In this document: piece after piece, positions 12,088-23,420 of the stretch | Position numbering within the stretch: position 1 is the stretch's first letter | How the letters are laid out: each line of letters starts with the position of its first letter | Assembly (NCBI RefSeq): GCF_000208745.1 | Contig: NC_030858.1 | Span: 13,301,513-13,365,512 of the forward strand | From: Theobroma cacao | Lineage: Eukaryota; Streptophyta; Magnoliopsida; Malvales; Malvaceae | DNA: 64,000 bases | Reading direction: 5' to 3' | Position numbers and translations under genes: made by a program | Notes under the pieces: model-generated | Databases searched by the model: none | Told to the model about the DNA's origin: nothing | What the model saw: the letters and a program-made list of their open reading frames with translations, nothing else

Positions 12088-12176
12088 ATTAAGGGTATTT
12101 TTATCTCAAAATCTATTTTGGTGGCTAAAAATAATTAAAATTATCTGAAGATATATTTCTAAAAATACGATTTAAG
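12088..12176 (-). repeat. Right terminal inverted repeat of the MULE
   Basis: The reverse complement matches 1019-1105 (AAATACCCTTAA, TTTTTAGCCA, AGAAATA). It ends about 90 bp upstream of the TATA box of the phosphatase gene. Confidence 0.6.
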
Positions 12177-12267
12177 GGTTAAAAAATTTTTTTTCCTTAA
12201 ATTGAGCACACGGTATAGATATAGTTGCAGGAGATTTTTACTTGTAGCCATTGCCACCCTGGCGGCA

Positions 12268-12275
12268 TATAAAAT
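12268..12275 (+). promoter_or_regulatory. TATA box of the glycerol-3-phosphatase gene
   Basis: TATAAAAT lies in a slightly GC-richer stretch about 160 bp upstream of the chosen ATG at 12427. That leaves room for a transcript start near 12300 and a 5' leader of about 125 nt. The position relative to the gene supports it; no other TATA-like box is as well placed. Confidence 0.65.
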
Positions 12276-12426
12276 AGCCGGGAATTAGATTCCGAGTTTC
12301 TCACACTCAAAGGCAAGGCAGGCAGCCTTTCTAAACTTGACTAGTTGGGCAACGAATCACAAATCAAGGGGCAGTCTCAGAAAAGAGAAGAAGAAAATTC
12401 CAGCCAAAGCCACTACTGATTTCTCA

Positions 12427-15400
12427 ATGGCAGCTGTTTCAGGCAAAAGACTCGCCATTACTCACGTCATCTTCGACATGGACGGTCTCTTACTCGGTAA
12501 TTCCACCCCAAAATTCTCTCTGAGTCTTCCTCTTTCTTTCCATCTGAGCTTTTTCAATTCCCATGTTCCACCCCATCCTCAGTCTATAAGGTAGGGCCTC
12601 GCTTCGATTTTAAGTTCCATTAGCAGCATTGGGGAATTTACCTGAACAAAATACATGATTAATGATTCAGTGATTCCAATGACTCTCTGGATGCCTTAAA
12701 TATCCAAATGCTTTGTTCTGGTTCGTGTAGTGATTTACCCGTGCATTTTTAGACACAGGCGCTGCTGATATAGTCTAATGCACCAGATGCTAAACTCGTC
12801 GTCTACTTCTATGGTTGTCTCACCAATACTTCTCTGTTGTTGACATTTGCTCAATTATATGCAATCGTTTCTCACAATTACGGTTTTATAGTATTATAAT
12901 ATATTTAGTTTATGATTTGTTGTTCATACGCTATTCCTTTCATTTAACTCGATTGTTATGTCTATGACCAAATGTTCCTCTAATTGTTTGCTGCTTATGG
13001 CTTTAAATTGATATTTTTCTACATGGCAACCACAGTGGTGTTCCTTTTATCTCTGCCTGTTGTTTGATTTCTTGAAATTCAAAAAATATTACTGTCTTTT
13101 TAGTCATAGAATCCTTGCATTGTCATGGTTTTTGGGGTGAAGGTATATACAAACTGTTCTAGGAAACAAATAAACTATCTCATGCACTGTATACTACTGT
13201 ATTCTGCAGATACAGAGAAGTTCTACACTGAAGTCCAGGAAATTATTCTTGCTAGATTTAATAAAACTTTTGATTGGTCTCTTAAGGCAAAAATGATGGG
13301 GAAGAAAGCAATAGAAGCAGCTCGAGTCTTTGTTGAAGAGACTGGGATCAGTGATTCTCTTTCAGCTGAGGATTTCCTTGTAGAAAGAGAGGCGATGCTG
13401 CAGAAATTGTTTCCAACAAGTGAGCTCATGCCAGGTATTATTTATTAGAACATTACATCTGTCAGTTAATTATTTATAAAAAACCTTGTGCAATTTCTTT
13501 GTTTAATTTTTTAGGGAGATAATAATGAATCCAAAGACAAAGATCAGAGCTATTCAAAAGATGTATTTTGAGAAATACAATATTTTCTTATCTTTAATGC
13601 AATGATAATAATAGTTGTAGACTTGGCCATACTGATTCTTTAGCAATTTTCCCCTCTTACGTATCATAGTTTCAATTGTTTTTAAAATTAAAGTTCAACA
13701 GCTGATTCTTCCCTTTTTTTCCTTGGGTGAGGATGATATTTCTTATTAAAATAATTTGTAAGGGATTTTTTTTCTTTTGCTTTTATCAGTTAGAAACCAC
13801 TATCAAGAAAATTGCTTAAATATTGTGCTTTTTGGAATTTTCTCACAAGTCAAATGAAAGATTTTTAGAAAAACTTATGGGAAGATGAATATGCATATAG
13901 ACTATTGAGGTATTATTGCATACATATTTCATGTTAGTTTTTAGCTGTCTTGAACACCTTATTATCAAACATCACTATGATAAAATTCTTTTTGATTCTG
14001 TTTTTATAAAAAGATTTTTCGAGCTATAGAGCTACCACCAAGGCTTAGATTGTTGTTATTGTTGAAGCCACTAAATCAATCATAACCATCTGATTTCTAC
14101 ACAAATGTGTTCTGTATAAATATTTACTTCAAAATATAGTTTCAAGCGATAGAGCAGATTTTATTTGATAGCAAGTTGCGTATGATAAGTTTGAACCAAA
14201 GAACAAGTAGCAAATGATGAGAATTTCTAAGTGGGAAAGTACAAGGAGGAAAATGGAGAAAAGAAATTCTTTGATTCTTGCTCGAGGACAACTGAGGAGT
14301 TACTTTTAAGGATTCTGCATCTGAGAACCAGCCACTTTTTAAGTTGCTTCCCCTAATAATTGTAACAAAGATATCCCATAATATTTCAAATCTTGTAAAA
14401 GAAAAGGGATTCGATGATGGTGAATGTGTGAAACTGGACCGTAAAAGGGGAAGATATACTTAGTTTTTTATTTTCATTTTCTTACTTGTAACTGCAAATG
14501 AGTTAAGTAATAAGTTGTTGTAAATTACTATTCTAGGGGCTAGCCGTTTGATTGAACACCTCCATGCAAAAGGAGTACCAATTTGCTTGGCAACAGGGTA
14601 AGCTTTGTCCTTTCCAATTTTTATTCCCTGTTGTTTCTTTGTTTACAAATAAACATGGAGTACATACACACGTGAATGATCTTTGCCATCCTTTTCTTTT
14701 TCAATGAAATTGCTTAAGCTATTGAAGGGCTATGCAAGCATCACTTACCTAGATGTATTTTGCAGAAGCCACAGGCGGCATTTTGAGCTAAAAACACAAA
14801 GACATGGTGATCTTTTTAAACTGATGCATCATATTGTTCTTGGTGATGATCCAGAAGTTAAACAAGGCAAGCCATCACCAGATGTATTCCTTGCTGCAGC
14901 TAGAAGGTTTGAGGTATAATATAAATCTATCCTAGTATTATCTCTTACTGTACTTGATGATGATAAGACATGATTGGACTTACATAAAGATTATTTTTAA
15001 TTCAAATAACGCTTTAAAAAACCCTTGAACTATTCAAAAGAACTCAAATAAACTTTTATTCTTCTATTGTGTTCAATTAAGCTAGTACTTTTATTTTGGG
15101 TCAAATAAGTGCATATGACTAATAGTTGACTAACTGTCATTAGTCAAAACACCACTTGTTATTTTTATGTCATGTGGCACTGACACGATGTTGATGTGGA
15201 GGGTGAAAATGCCATGTGATCATGTAATCATACTATATTAGCATTCGATGTCATCATCTACTATGACATGTTAGCACCATGTGGCATAAAATGACAAGTG
15301 GCATTTTGACTAATAACAGTTAGTCAACTTTTAGCTATAAGAGTCTATTTGATTCAAAATAAATGTACAAAGGGTTGATTGAACGTGATAAAAGAATAAA

Positions 15401-18400
15401 GGCTTATTTGAATTTTCCTGAATAGTTCAAGGGACTTTTTTTAGGTATTATGCTTTTATTATTAGTTATGTGAGAAGAGAAGTGATAAGAAATAAGTGCA
15501 TAGAAGGTGATTTTAAGTGAAGTTTACACCCTCTGCTTGTTTGGATTTGATAGAACTATTAAGGAGAGGGAAAAAATAATTTGACAAAAGTAGGAATGAA
15601 ATATAAATGTGTTATTCATGAACATAAGTGCCATTTTCAAAAATAAAAAGGGCTGCGTAGCCCACTGGGCTCATGCATTGCAGAATCTAGTGAGTGTTAG
15701 ATATGCGTAGCATTTCCATGCTATGCAAAGAGGCTGTTTCTATGGCTTTAACCTGTGACATGAATGGAGTAACCTTATTGCTGTGCCAAGGCTCATCTCA
15801 TTTCAGAAATGATTAGAAAACAAATATCTTATTGTCAATTCTCACCAAAAATCTCTCAACTTTCAAAGGGACTAAAAGGTGGTTAAAAGAAGCTATAAGT
15901 GGCAGTTTTGCTTCTCTACTCACTTTATTCTCCTTCGAAGAGTAGTTTGTCAATTGCTCTCAACTTTGACTTCTCCCCAGTTCTCTCACTGCAAACATGC
16001 TGAATTGTCATCTTGTTTCAAATTTCTACCTTTCTATCTGGCCTTTGAAATGTCCAAGATCAAGCTATGCAACAACTGATAGAGAATTTGTGGGTTAACA
16101 GGGTGGGCCAATAGATTCACAGAAATTTCTTGTTTTTGAAGATGCACCTGCAGGAGCTCTTGCAGCTAAAAATGCTGGGATGTAAGTGAATTTGTTTTAC
16201 TAATGTATTAGTACAATGGGTTATCATTCATTTCATGCTCTAAGTTCAATTATTGAGTTTCTGTTCGTTTATGTTCATTTAATGCTGATTGAGTTAATCT
16301 TGGGTAAAATAAGATTTTTTCATTCCATAGGGCTATAATTGTTGAACAGTTGGTAGTATTATCCCCTTGTTTAGCATTTATCACACTTGATTCGTGGTCA
16401 CTTACATTCTTTACTTCCTATGCTGACAATTCTTTTGAAGTATATGCTGTAAAAATATCTTGTAGATTCACATTGTCATTGCATTTAGCACCTGGTAGGA
16501 TATATTTTATGACCAAAAAACACTACCTCCCACTAGATAGCATCCAGCACAATTTGGTTGCCAATCGATCATATCTGATATTATACCTGGGGCAGATATG
16601 TGGTCTGTTGCCTCACATTTTGACAGCTTTAGTTATTGTTTTGCTTTCCTCCTGTCTGTGCAGCATTTAACATACATTACTTGTTTCTGATAACAATCAC
16701 ATTTTACCTGTTATCATGGCCTTTCCTTATGCACTACTGAATTTAAACTATTTGTTGTTTTCCCAACAAGTCCTGCTTTTCAGTTCCGTTTCATTTAAAG
16801 AGTTTCCGTAAATTGCTATGGAAAGTGTGGGAGGTTTTTGATAGTTCAAGTTTTCAGCCAATATGATAGATGATGACCTTTGGTTTATTAGGGTTAGGAA
16901 GACTTTTTCTAGCTATTTACCTACTTTTCTTGTATTTTTTTTGGTGGAGAAAATGACATGTTTGCATAATTTCTTCTATGCTGAATCAGTTAAAATATTA
17001 GGGTTGTGATTTTGTTCTATCACAAAAATTCTCACAGTAAAGATCTATGTAAGATTGCAATGATGCACGCATGCATGGTACTAGTCAGTTAATGGTTGAT
17101 GAATAGCTCAATATTAAATGGCATATATTGATAGGATCATGAACTAGCAAGGAGGTGAGTGTTAATATCTATTAGAGATTAAATTTATGGCACAAAATTC
17201 CTTTTTAATGAGTCTAGTGACCAGGTTCTATATAGCTTAGTCAGTTTTAGAAATATCAGCTTTTGATCTCTGGATCAAACAGGAATTAGTGCCACTTTCT
17301 AGGGGTTCAAGATTCTATATTGGATACGTTTCTCCGCACAATCCAGCCTCGAATGGATATGTCTTTAGTTTTATAATACTAGTGATTAATGAATTGAGAC
17401 ATCATTGGCATGTTCCTCTGGTTCAGAAATGCTATATCATTTTCTTTCTTATTACAAAATGAGATAGTTTTTAGTAGGTTATTGACCGCAAAAACTAGCT
17501 TCATAAGATCATGTTCAGTCCATCAAGAAGTGGCTACCTGCTCAAACTTGTGCGCTCTCCAAGCCTTTATTTCTTGGCGTTTTTTTGAGGTCTACAGGAT
17601 GTGGCATTCTTCATAATTTTTTATCATCATGTTAATTTTTGAAATTAACTAGATGCTCTGTTACATTCCATTGTTTGACGCATCTTATTTTGGTCATAGG
17701 AGTGGTGTATTGGTGATATTGCCCGAGAGTTTGGAGAAAATGCATGTGATTCAAATTAACCAATGATTAATTTTCTAAAATTTTTGTACATAGACTGACC
17801 TAAATAAACGGGACATTGCTGGCTCTTAGGGATTCCACTATGGATGTATAGGATTGTGGAAATAAACTCTCTGTGGCACAGGCATGTGCAAGATGTGTGA
17901 TTGTTGTCATTTCTCTGAAGTTTCCTGGCGGAAGAAATTTGAGGTTAATTTTATTTTCTTGTGAGGATTGCAACTTGGCTGAAGTACCAGAGATCCTCCA
18001 TGCTTGATTACTAGATTTGAGTTATAACTGTTTTGATCTGTTTGCAAGTACACATTCAAAGAACTTGTTACTTTCTTATATATGATGAACTTTGGTTTAT
18101 GTGGTGAAAAAGTCAGTCGTCTAACACAATTACTGCATCATTATTTCCTTGGGATTTTTTTTTATCTGGTGGGGCTTGAAGTTCCTCTAAAAATATTGTT
18201 CTTGATGAGTTGATATATTCATCTGTCAGCAAAGCATTTAGCTTGTTTCTTTTGTGGTTAAGATATACTGCCCTTAATCTAATTGTATGATTTTTTATCT
18301 TTTAGAGCTATAGCTTCGTGTACTACTGAATGCTTCCCTTGTGCTCCTTCTGACCTCTCTAAGTTCTTTCCCCCTTTTATTTGGCATTTGCATAGGTCTG

Positions 18401-18528
18401 TGGTTATGGTTCCAGATCCGAGGCTCGATAGCTCTCACCACGCCATAGCAGACCAAGTTTTGAGCTCCTTAACAGAATTCAACCCAAGTGAGTGGGGTTT
18501 GCCTCCGTTTGAAAATGCAGAAATCTAA
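12427..18528 (+). CDS. GPP2: (DL)-glycerol-3-phosphatase, GPP1/GPP2 type, HAD superfamily (six exons)
   Basis: Exons are 12427-12496, 13210-13434, 14537-14597, 14766-14913, 16102-16181 and 18396-18528; all introns are GT-AG, the frame is continuous and the product is 238 aa. HAD motif I is FDMDGLLLD (Asp17 nucleophile, Asp19), motif II has Thr118 in LATGSH, motif III has Lys154 in QGKPSPD, and motif IV is FEDAPAG (Asp182). Motif I is split by intron 1. The start is chosen because [20 protein letters not shown] matches the plant cytosolic form; an in-frame extension upstream has no ATG. Length and sequence fit Arabidopsis GPP1/GPP2, which dephosphorylate glycerol-3-phosphate (and related phosphates) to glycerol. 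No plastid transit peptide is encoded from this start, so a cytosolic product is likely. GPP1 versus GPP2 cannot be decided here. Intron 4 carries a foldback MITE; a MULE ends about 250 bp upstream of the ATG. Confidence 0.95.
15004..15451. mobile_element. Foldback MITE in intron 4 of the phosphatase gene
   Basis: The two halves are inverted copies. 'cccttgaactattcaaaaga' and the following A/T-rich arm at the left match the reverse complement of the right arm ending 'gaatagttcaagggactt', and inner parts match as well (GACTAA..GTTGACTAACTGTCATTAGTC versus GACTAATAACAGTTAGTCAAC). Length is about 450 bp with arms near 180-200 bp and no coding capacity. Related copies lie at 19437-19751, 19745-20205 and 21093-21212. 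Confidence 0.8.
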
Positions 18529-19070
18529 CAGTGCTTCATGAACCTCAAACCTTTCATTGTTGCAAACAGAAGAAAAACTGTATCAATTGATTCTTAACCT
18601 TGATCATTCTCCAGCTTAAGGCATTATCTATATCCTCTCTAGCTTATGGTTTATACACATTAATAAATATGGAAAGTGATTCTTTATCTCTATAGCAGAT
18701 TGCTTTGCTTGTGGTTGAGATATTTTTCCCCTCCTTTTCTGCTTCTATAGAAACGAAGATAGTAGTGGTGTAACATGGACATAGCAGTAGCACAACTGCT
18801 TTTGATTGAAGGTGGTTGCCGTTATGGGGAACCGCACTAGAGGTGGTAACAGCATTGACGTGACGGTGTAGATTTGGTTGAATTTCCAAGAATGACCGTG
18901 TCTGGTCGGATATATCACCATTGTACCACACATCTACAACGTTAGTTGTGGAATGGATCAACGGATGTGAGACCTTGTAACAACCAAAGCCACCATACCT
19001 TGTACTCTTTTCCAACTCTCAAAATTGGTGTCCTCTGCAATGATTTATGTATACGTGATCAATAAAGATA
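18529..19070 (+). other. 3' flank / presumed 3' UTR of the phosphatase gene
   Basis: AATAAA hexamers occur at 18662-18667 and 19061-19066 and could serve as polyadenylation signals. The GC-richer block at 18735-19015 is unlike the AT-rich surroundings and is open over 123 codons on the - strand, but I recognise no family in it. It may be UTR or an old element remnant. Confidence 0.4.
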
Positions 19071-19436
19071 TTTCATTCATATTTTCACTTCAAACTTTTC
19101 ATAATTACATGTGTGAATGTGATTTTAAAAGGATAAATTTTCAATTAAAAACATTATTTATCTTTTTTTAAAAATTTTTTTGTTAAAGACAAGTCAAATG
19201 TAGACGTGCATGTCTTCATTGAAGTGATTTTTGTATTTTGCTAAGCAACACAAGTAATTGAGGTTTATTGGTGAAGGAATTTTTGCTGCAAAAGACAAAT
19301 CTGTCATTGGTTTGACATTTATAGTGTCAAACACATCATTTATTATTGTATTGACATATGTTGCTTAAATTGATTAATAAATGTGATTGCATTTCAAAAG
19401 ATAAGATAAAAAATTAAAAAATGTCTTTTTTATTTT

Positions 19437-19751
19437 TTTATTGATTAAAATATCATTTGTCATTTTATACTACATGGTACTAACATGATATGTTGAGATG
19501 TTGTAATGAATGATTACGTGACATATTAATGTGATATGATGAAATGATCATGTGATATATTTCAGCTTACACGTTAATGTCATGTCAGTGTTATTTCAAC
19601 ACTTCGTGAACATAAAATGATAAATGACATTTTGATTAATGATAATTAGTCAATCAGTAGTCATAAATGTTTATTTGATCCAAAATAAAAGTATAAGGGG
19701 TTTAATTGAATACAAAAAGAATATGAACTTATTTGAGATTTTGGCATAATG
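19437..19751. mobile_element. Foldback MITE, left arm truncated
   Basis: It contains the inner left-arm sequence (ATTGATTAAAATATCATTTG), the central region and a complete right arm ending GGCATAATG. The outer left arm is missing. It abuts the next copy, sharing the heptamer CATAATG at 19745-19751. Confidence 0.7.
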
Positions 19752-20205
19752 CTTAAATAAGTCCCTAAATATTTAAGAAAATTCAAATAAATCTTTATTC
19801 TTTTATTTTATTCAATCAAGTCCCTACACTTTTATTTTAGATCAAATAAACTTTTATGATTAATGATTGACTAATTGTTATTAGTTAAAATATCACTTAT
19901 TATTTTATATCCATATGACACTAACATAGCGTTAACGTGAATGATGAAAAATGTCACATGTTTATGTTATCATGTCAAATTAGCATGTTACATCATAATC
20001 AATTACGATATATCAGCATGCCACATCATCATCAATTAGGAAATGTTAACATGTTACTTTAGCGTCATGTCGCATAAAATGACAAATGGCATTTTGACAA
20101 AATGAATCATTAGTTTTAAGGGTTATTTGACTCAAAATAAAACTTTTTTAGATATTATACCTAAATTTTTTTTTAAATAGTTTAAGGATTTTTTCAAGCA
20201 TTATG
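19745..20205. mobile_element. Foldback MITE, full length
   Basis: It starts CATAATGCTTAAATAAGTCC and ends with the inverted counterpart ..GGATTTTTTCAAGCATTATG. Inner arms carry the same GATTGACTAATTGTTATTAG-type sequence as the intron 4 copy. Length is about 460 bp and non-coding. Confidence 0.8.
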
Positions 20206-21092
20206 TCTTTATTTTTTATTTACAATCTTTAAAACTCAATTTTTGAGTTCATGATATTTTTAAAATGTAACAAATTTATTCATTATATCAACCATTATTA
20301 AAATTTGACAAAATTTGCTACCTTGGATGTCCACGTGACAAAAAAGGGGACTCATTGGAGCTTTTAGGTTGAAATCAATGCCATGTGAACGTCCACCCGG
20401 TATTAAGATAGCATATTTCGTTAATTTTTAACGGTGATTGATGAAGAGACAGACTTGGGATCTTTTTAAAAGAGTGGGGATGAAATTCATGTATTACACC
20501 TAGACTTGTGATATTTCCATTTGGCAAAAAATTAATGAAAACCACCTAGACTTGCAAATTGGAAAATCTGACAAAGGACATTTCATTATCATTTTAAGTG
20601 CACCAAGTTTCTATTGGAGGGTGAAAGTAGTACTCATTGTTTAGGTTGGGTCCATTGTTTCAAACTTTTTCCACATTGATATCCCATCCAAGAATGCATA
20701 TAATATAATATAATATAATGTAAATGAATCCAGCCAAGACTGAGTTGTAATGTTAGATTAATTGCCCTTGTTTCATTTCAAGGATGGCGCTTCCCCTCAA
20801 TTTGTTGTCACTTAAACTTTATTAATGCTATATGTTCCCCTCACAGTTGCATGCTTTCATCATATAATGAGGAAATAGCAGACGTTGGAGACTAATTAAA
20901 GCTGGAAATGATTTCTTAAGTGGACTTTGCATGGGATTTTAATTGTTCATATATTTACTTTTAACATGAATCCCAAATTTATTAATGAAGAAATAATAGG
21001 ATTACTTAAATTGCGTGAAAGTTTGCTATTGTAATTTTATTTTGGTTAAAAAAAGAAAAACTTTGCTTCGTCAAATTTTATTAAAATTTTGG
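20206..21092. other. Intergenic sequence with a short microsatellite
   Basis: No gene was recognised. An (ATAAT)n run sits at about 20699-20720. The segment 20330-20600 has the look of an old repeat but could not be assigned. Confidence 0.4.
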
Positions 21093-21212
21093 AATAATAT
21101 ACAAATAAATCCTTAAATTATTTAAAAAAATTCAAATAAACTTTTATATTTTTATTACGTCTAATCAAGTTTTTTAATTTTTATTTTAAACCAAACAAAC
21201 TTTTATAAATTA
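21093..21212. mobile_element. Foldback MITE, single-arm remnant
   Basis: It matches one arm of the MITEs above (ATACAAATAAATCCTTAAAT, TTCAAATAAACTTTTATATT, ATTTTAAACCAAACAAAC), with no opposite arm nearby. Confidence 0.6.
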
Positions 21213-22171
21213 AAAAAATAAAAATGGAGTGAAGTTCTAAAAGAAAGAATTGATGGAGATAAAGTACGTACCCTCGGGAGGACTCAATCTAGTTGAGAAG
21301 ACGACTTTTTGGTTGTCCATTGCCATGCCATCAAGTATTATTTACTTTGTGGCACAATTACTTCTAATTTGGAAGCCTTGCAGAAGCAAACTGTAATAGT
21401 TTGAATTTTGAATCGAAAAGTAAAATTTATGAAGAAGTCTAACTCAAAATGTCAAGCCATAAAATCATTACTAAAAAATGTCAAGCCTCGATCATTACTT
21501 GCAATGGTAATGGCTAGCAAGGGAGCAAATAAAGGACCACAAAATCAGAGTGATTTGGAGCGACAAATGTGGTGCAAATTGTGGCCAAATCCTCCCTCGA
21601 TCGTCATCAACAGACAGAAAATACGTGCCTTAACCAACGCCATCTGAAAAGGGTTCGTATCTGATAACCAACATTACTTGAGAAGGGGTTCACAACTCAA
21701 GATTCAAGAGACCTCTATCTATAATTTAAAGGCATGCCGTTTGTAGATCAAACAAAAGAGTAACAGAATTAAAATAAAAAACTTAAGAGAGCATCCACTT
21801 CTAGTGGCCGGAGTTACGATTTCATGTTTGGGAGATGAAAATAAAAAGTTCAATTTTTGTAAAGATGAAGCTATAAAATTTTTAAAAAATAGAAGTAAAA
21901 TTATAATTTTTTTTAAAAAATAAACAAGGAAAAATTATAAAAATTTAAAACTTTTAGGAGTGCATAGGGGGGGAGGGGAGGTGTGGGGCCCCTACTAGTC
22001 CCCCTCCCTTTGCCTCTATCCACTTCCATTCGTATGTTCGTCAAGGTGAGGTTAAGTGGAACATCTTTTCCCCGCATTTTATTTTACTTTTTTTATTATT
22101 ACTATTGAACTATGTACTAACACTACAATTATTACTATTACTCTTATAATTATCATTTTTTTTTTCAATTT
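21213..22171. other. Intergenic sequence, nothing recognised
   Basis: A 79-codon open stretch at 21408-21647 has no recognisable motif. A G-run then C-run segment at 21965-22015 is notable only for base composition. Confidence 0.35.
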
Positions 22172-22530
22172 TGCAACAAAGTGAATGTAGATTCACAATA
22201 TCTCCAAGACATAGTTAGAATATCCTAATCTCATCTTAGAGGTCTCATTTGGGTTTGAATTTGTAAAATTGTATTCAAGAATGCAAAAGAAACAAATTAA
22301 CTGAATAATTATTGATCATTTTTAATTCTGAATTGTATATAGAGGTTGTTTTTATACTGCTTAAGAAGCAATTTGGTAAAATTAGCAAAAAGCTAACAAA
22401 AGAAAAAAGAATATTAAATTACAAAAAATAACCCTGCTTAACTACCTAACTAACATATAACAAACTTACTTACACATTAGCATTCCATCTAAACAGGCAT
22501 GTGATTGTCACATGCTTTTAGTTTTTGACA
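22172..22530 (-). mobile_element. Ty1/copia LTR (3' LTR of the remnant to its right)
   Basis: Read on -, a polypurine tract (TTTAGGGGGAA, about 22531-22541) is followed by TGTCAAAAACTAAAAGCATG; a plausible end ...TTTGTTGCA gives about 359 bp. The position directly after the copia RNase H C-terminus is correct for a 3' LTR. The left boundary is inferred from the TG...CA rule only. Confidence 0.55.
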
Positions 22531-22536
22531 TTCCCC

Positions 22537-23420
22537 CTAAAGAGGAGCATGAATGTCAAGAATGTTCAACTTGCCAAGGAGTGATTGGAACCGTTTTGGT
22601 TGAAGTCGTTGTGTAAATAACTCGGCTGCCTGTAAGGAAGTATGGAGATAACTGGGAATAATGATACCTATTAAAGCCTTTTCTCTTTTAGAGTGACAAT
22701 CAATCTTAATATGCTTCGTCCTTTCATAAAACATAGGATTTTTGCATATTTGAATTGCTGACTGATTGTCACCATGTAATTTGATAGCCTTGCTATGGTC
22801 AACACCAAGGTCTTTTAGTAGAAATCATTAAGATCCACATAACTTCATAACATGTAGTTGCCATTGATCTATATTTAACTTTTGTAGAACTTCTAGCAAC
22901 TAAATTTTGTTTCTTAGATTTCCAACTAATTAAAGATTCTCCAAGGAAAATTTAAAAACCAGTAGTAGACCTTTTAGAATCATGACATCCTGCCAAGTTA
23001 CTATCACTATAAACTTGAATCTTTAACTAGGACTATGATGACACAAGGATTCCTTGCCCAGGTGCTTTCTTTAAACGCCTTATAACCATATGAGCATTGT
23101 AAGTGGACATTGCTGGGCTTATCCATAAATTGAGAAAGCACTTGAACAACATAAGAGATATCAAGTCTTGTAAAGCTTAAATAAGCAATTTTTCCACCAA
23201 CTATCTATAAACAATAGCATCATTCAAAGGATAACTACCATATTCCTTTGTTAGTTTCTAGTTATAGTCCATAGGGGTGGATATTGGTTTTGATCTCAAG
23301 AAACCATATTCTCCAAGCAAATTTATGAAAGGTCCATATATATTGTTTCTTCAAGATCTCCATTCAAAAATGCATTAATGATATCTAATTGTGATAGAAT
23401 CCAACCCTTCACAACTGTTA
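22537..23420 (-). pseudogene. Ty1/copia pol remnant (RT start to RNase H end)
   Basis: Reading on - from the right: VVKGWILSQLDIINAFLNGD (RT, about 23415-23350), then RNase H pieces (SDSNLAGCHDSKRSTTGF near 23000, DNQSAIQICKNPMFYERTKH near 22720-22770). The C-terminus is KFQSLLGKLNILDIHAP-like, close to 22545. Large parts are deleted or shifted. The RT is cut at 23420 where an LTR beginning TGTCATGACCC starts. It is the usual copia order and clearly non-functional. Confidence 0.85.

Larger units (their letters stand above)
1019..12176 (+). mobile_element. Mutator-like element (MULE), Kaonashi-like, ~11 kb, decayed
   Basis: Imperfect terminal inverted repeats (about 1019-1105 and 12088-12176) enclose two convergent genes: a MURA-type transposase on + and a DUF1985/Ulp1-like protease gene on -. 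Subterminal regions (1470-1945 versus 10010-10200) are inverted copies of each other, and tandem arrays fill the rest. A MULE carrying a Ulp1 (SUMO protease-like) gene is the arrangement known from the Kaonashi class of plant MULEs. Both genes have stops and frameshifts, so the copy is unlikely to be autonomous. The exact ends and the expected 8-11 bp target duplication could not be fixed by eye. The right end lies in the proximal promoter of the downstream phosphatase gene. Confidence 0.85.

Noticed and set aside
12337..12426. Upstream in-frame extension of the phosphatase exon 1
   Set aside because: The extension has no ATG and lies in the 5' leader; the family N-terminus matches the ATG at 12427.
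16350..16670. 106-codon frame in intron 5 of the phosphatase gene
   Set aside because: It lies within an intron with proper GT-AG borders and has no recognisable motif; a chance frame.
21965..22020. G-run/C-run block as a possible G-quadruplex promoter
   Set aside because: There is no gene or transcript start nearby; composition alone is not enough.
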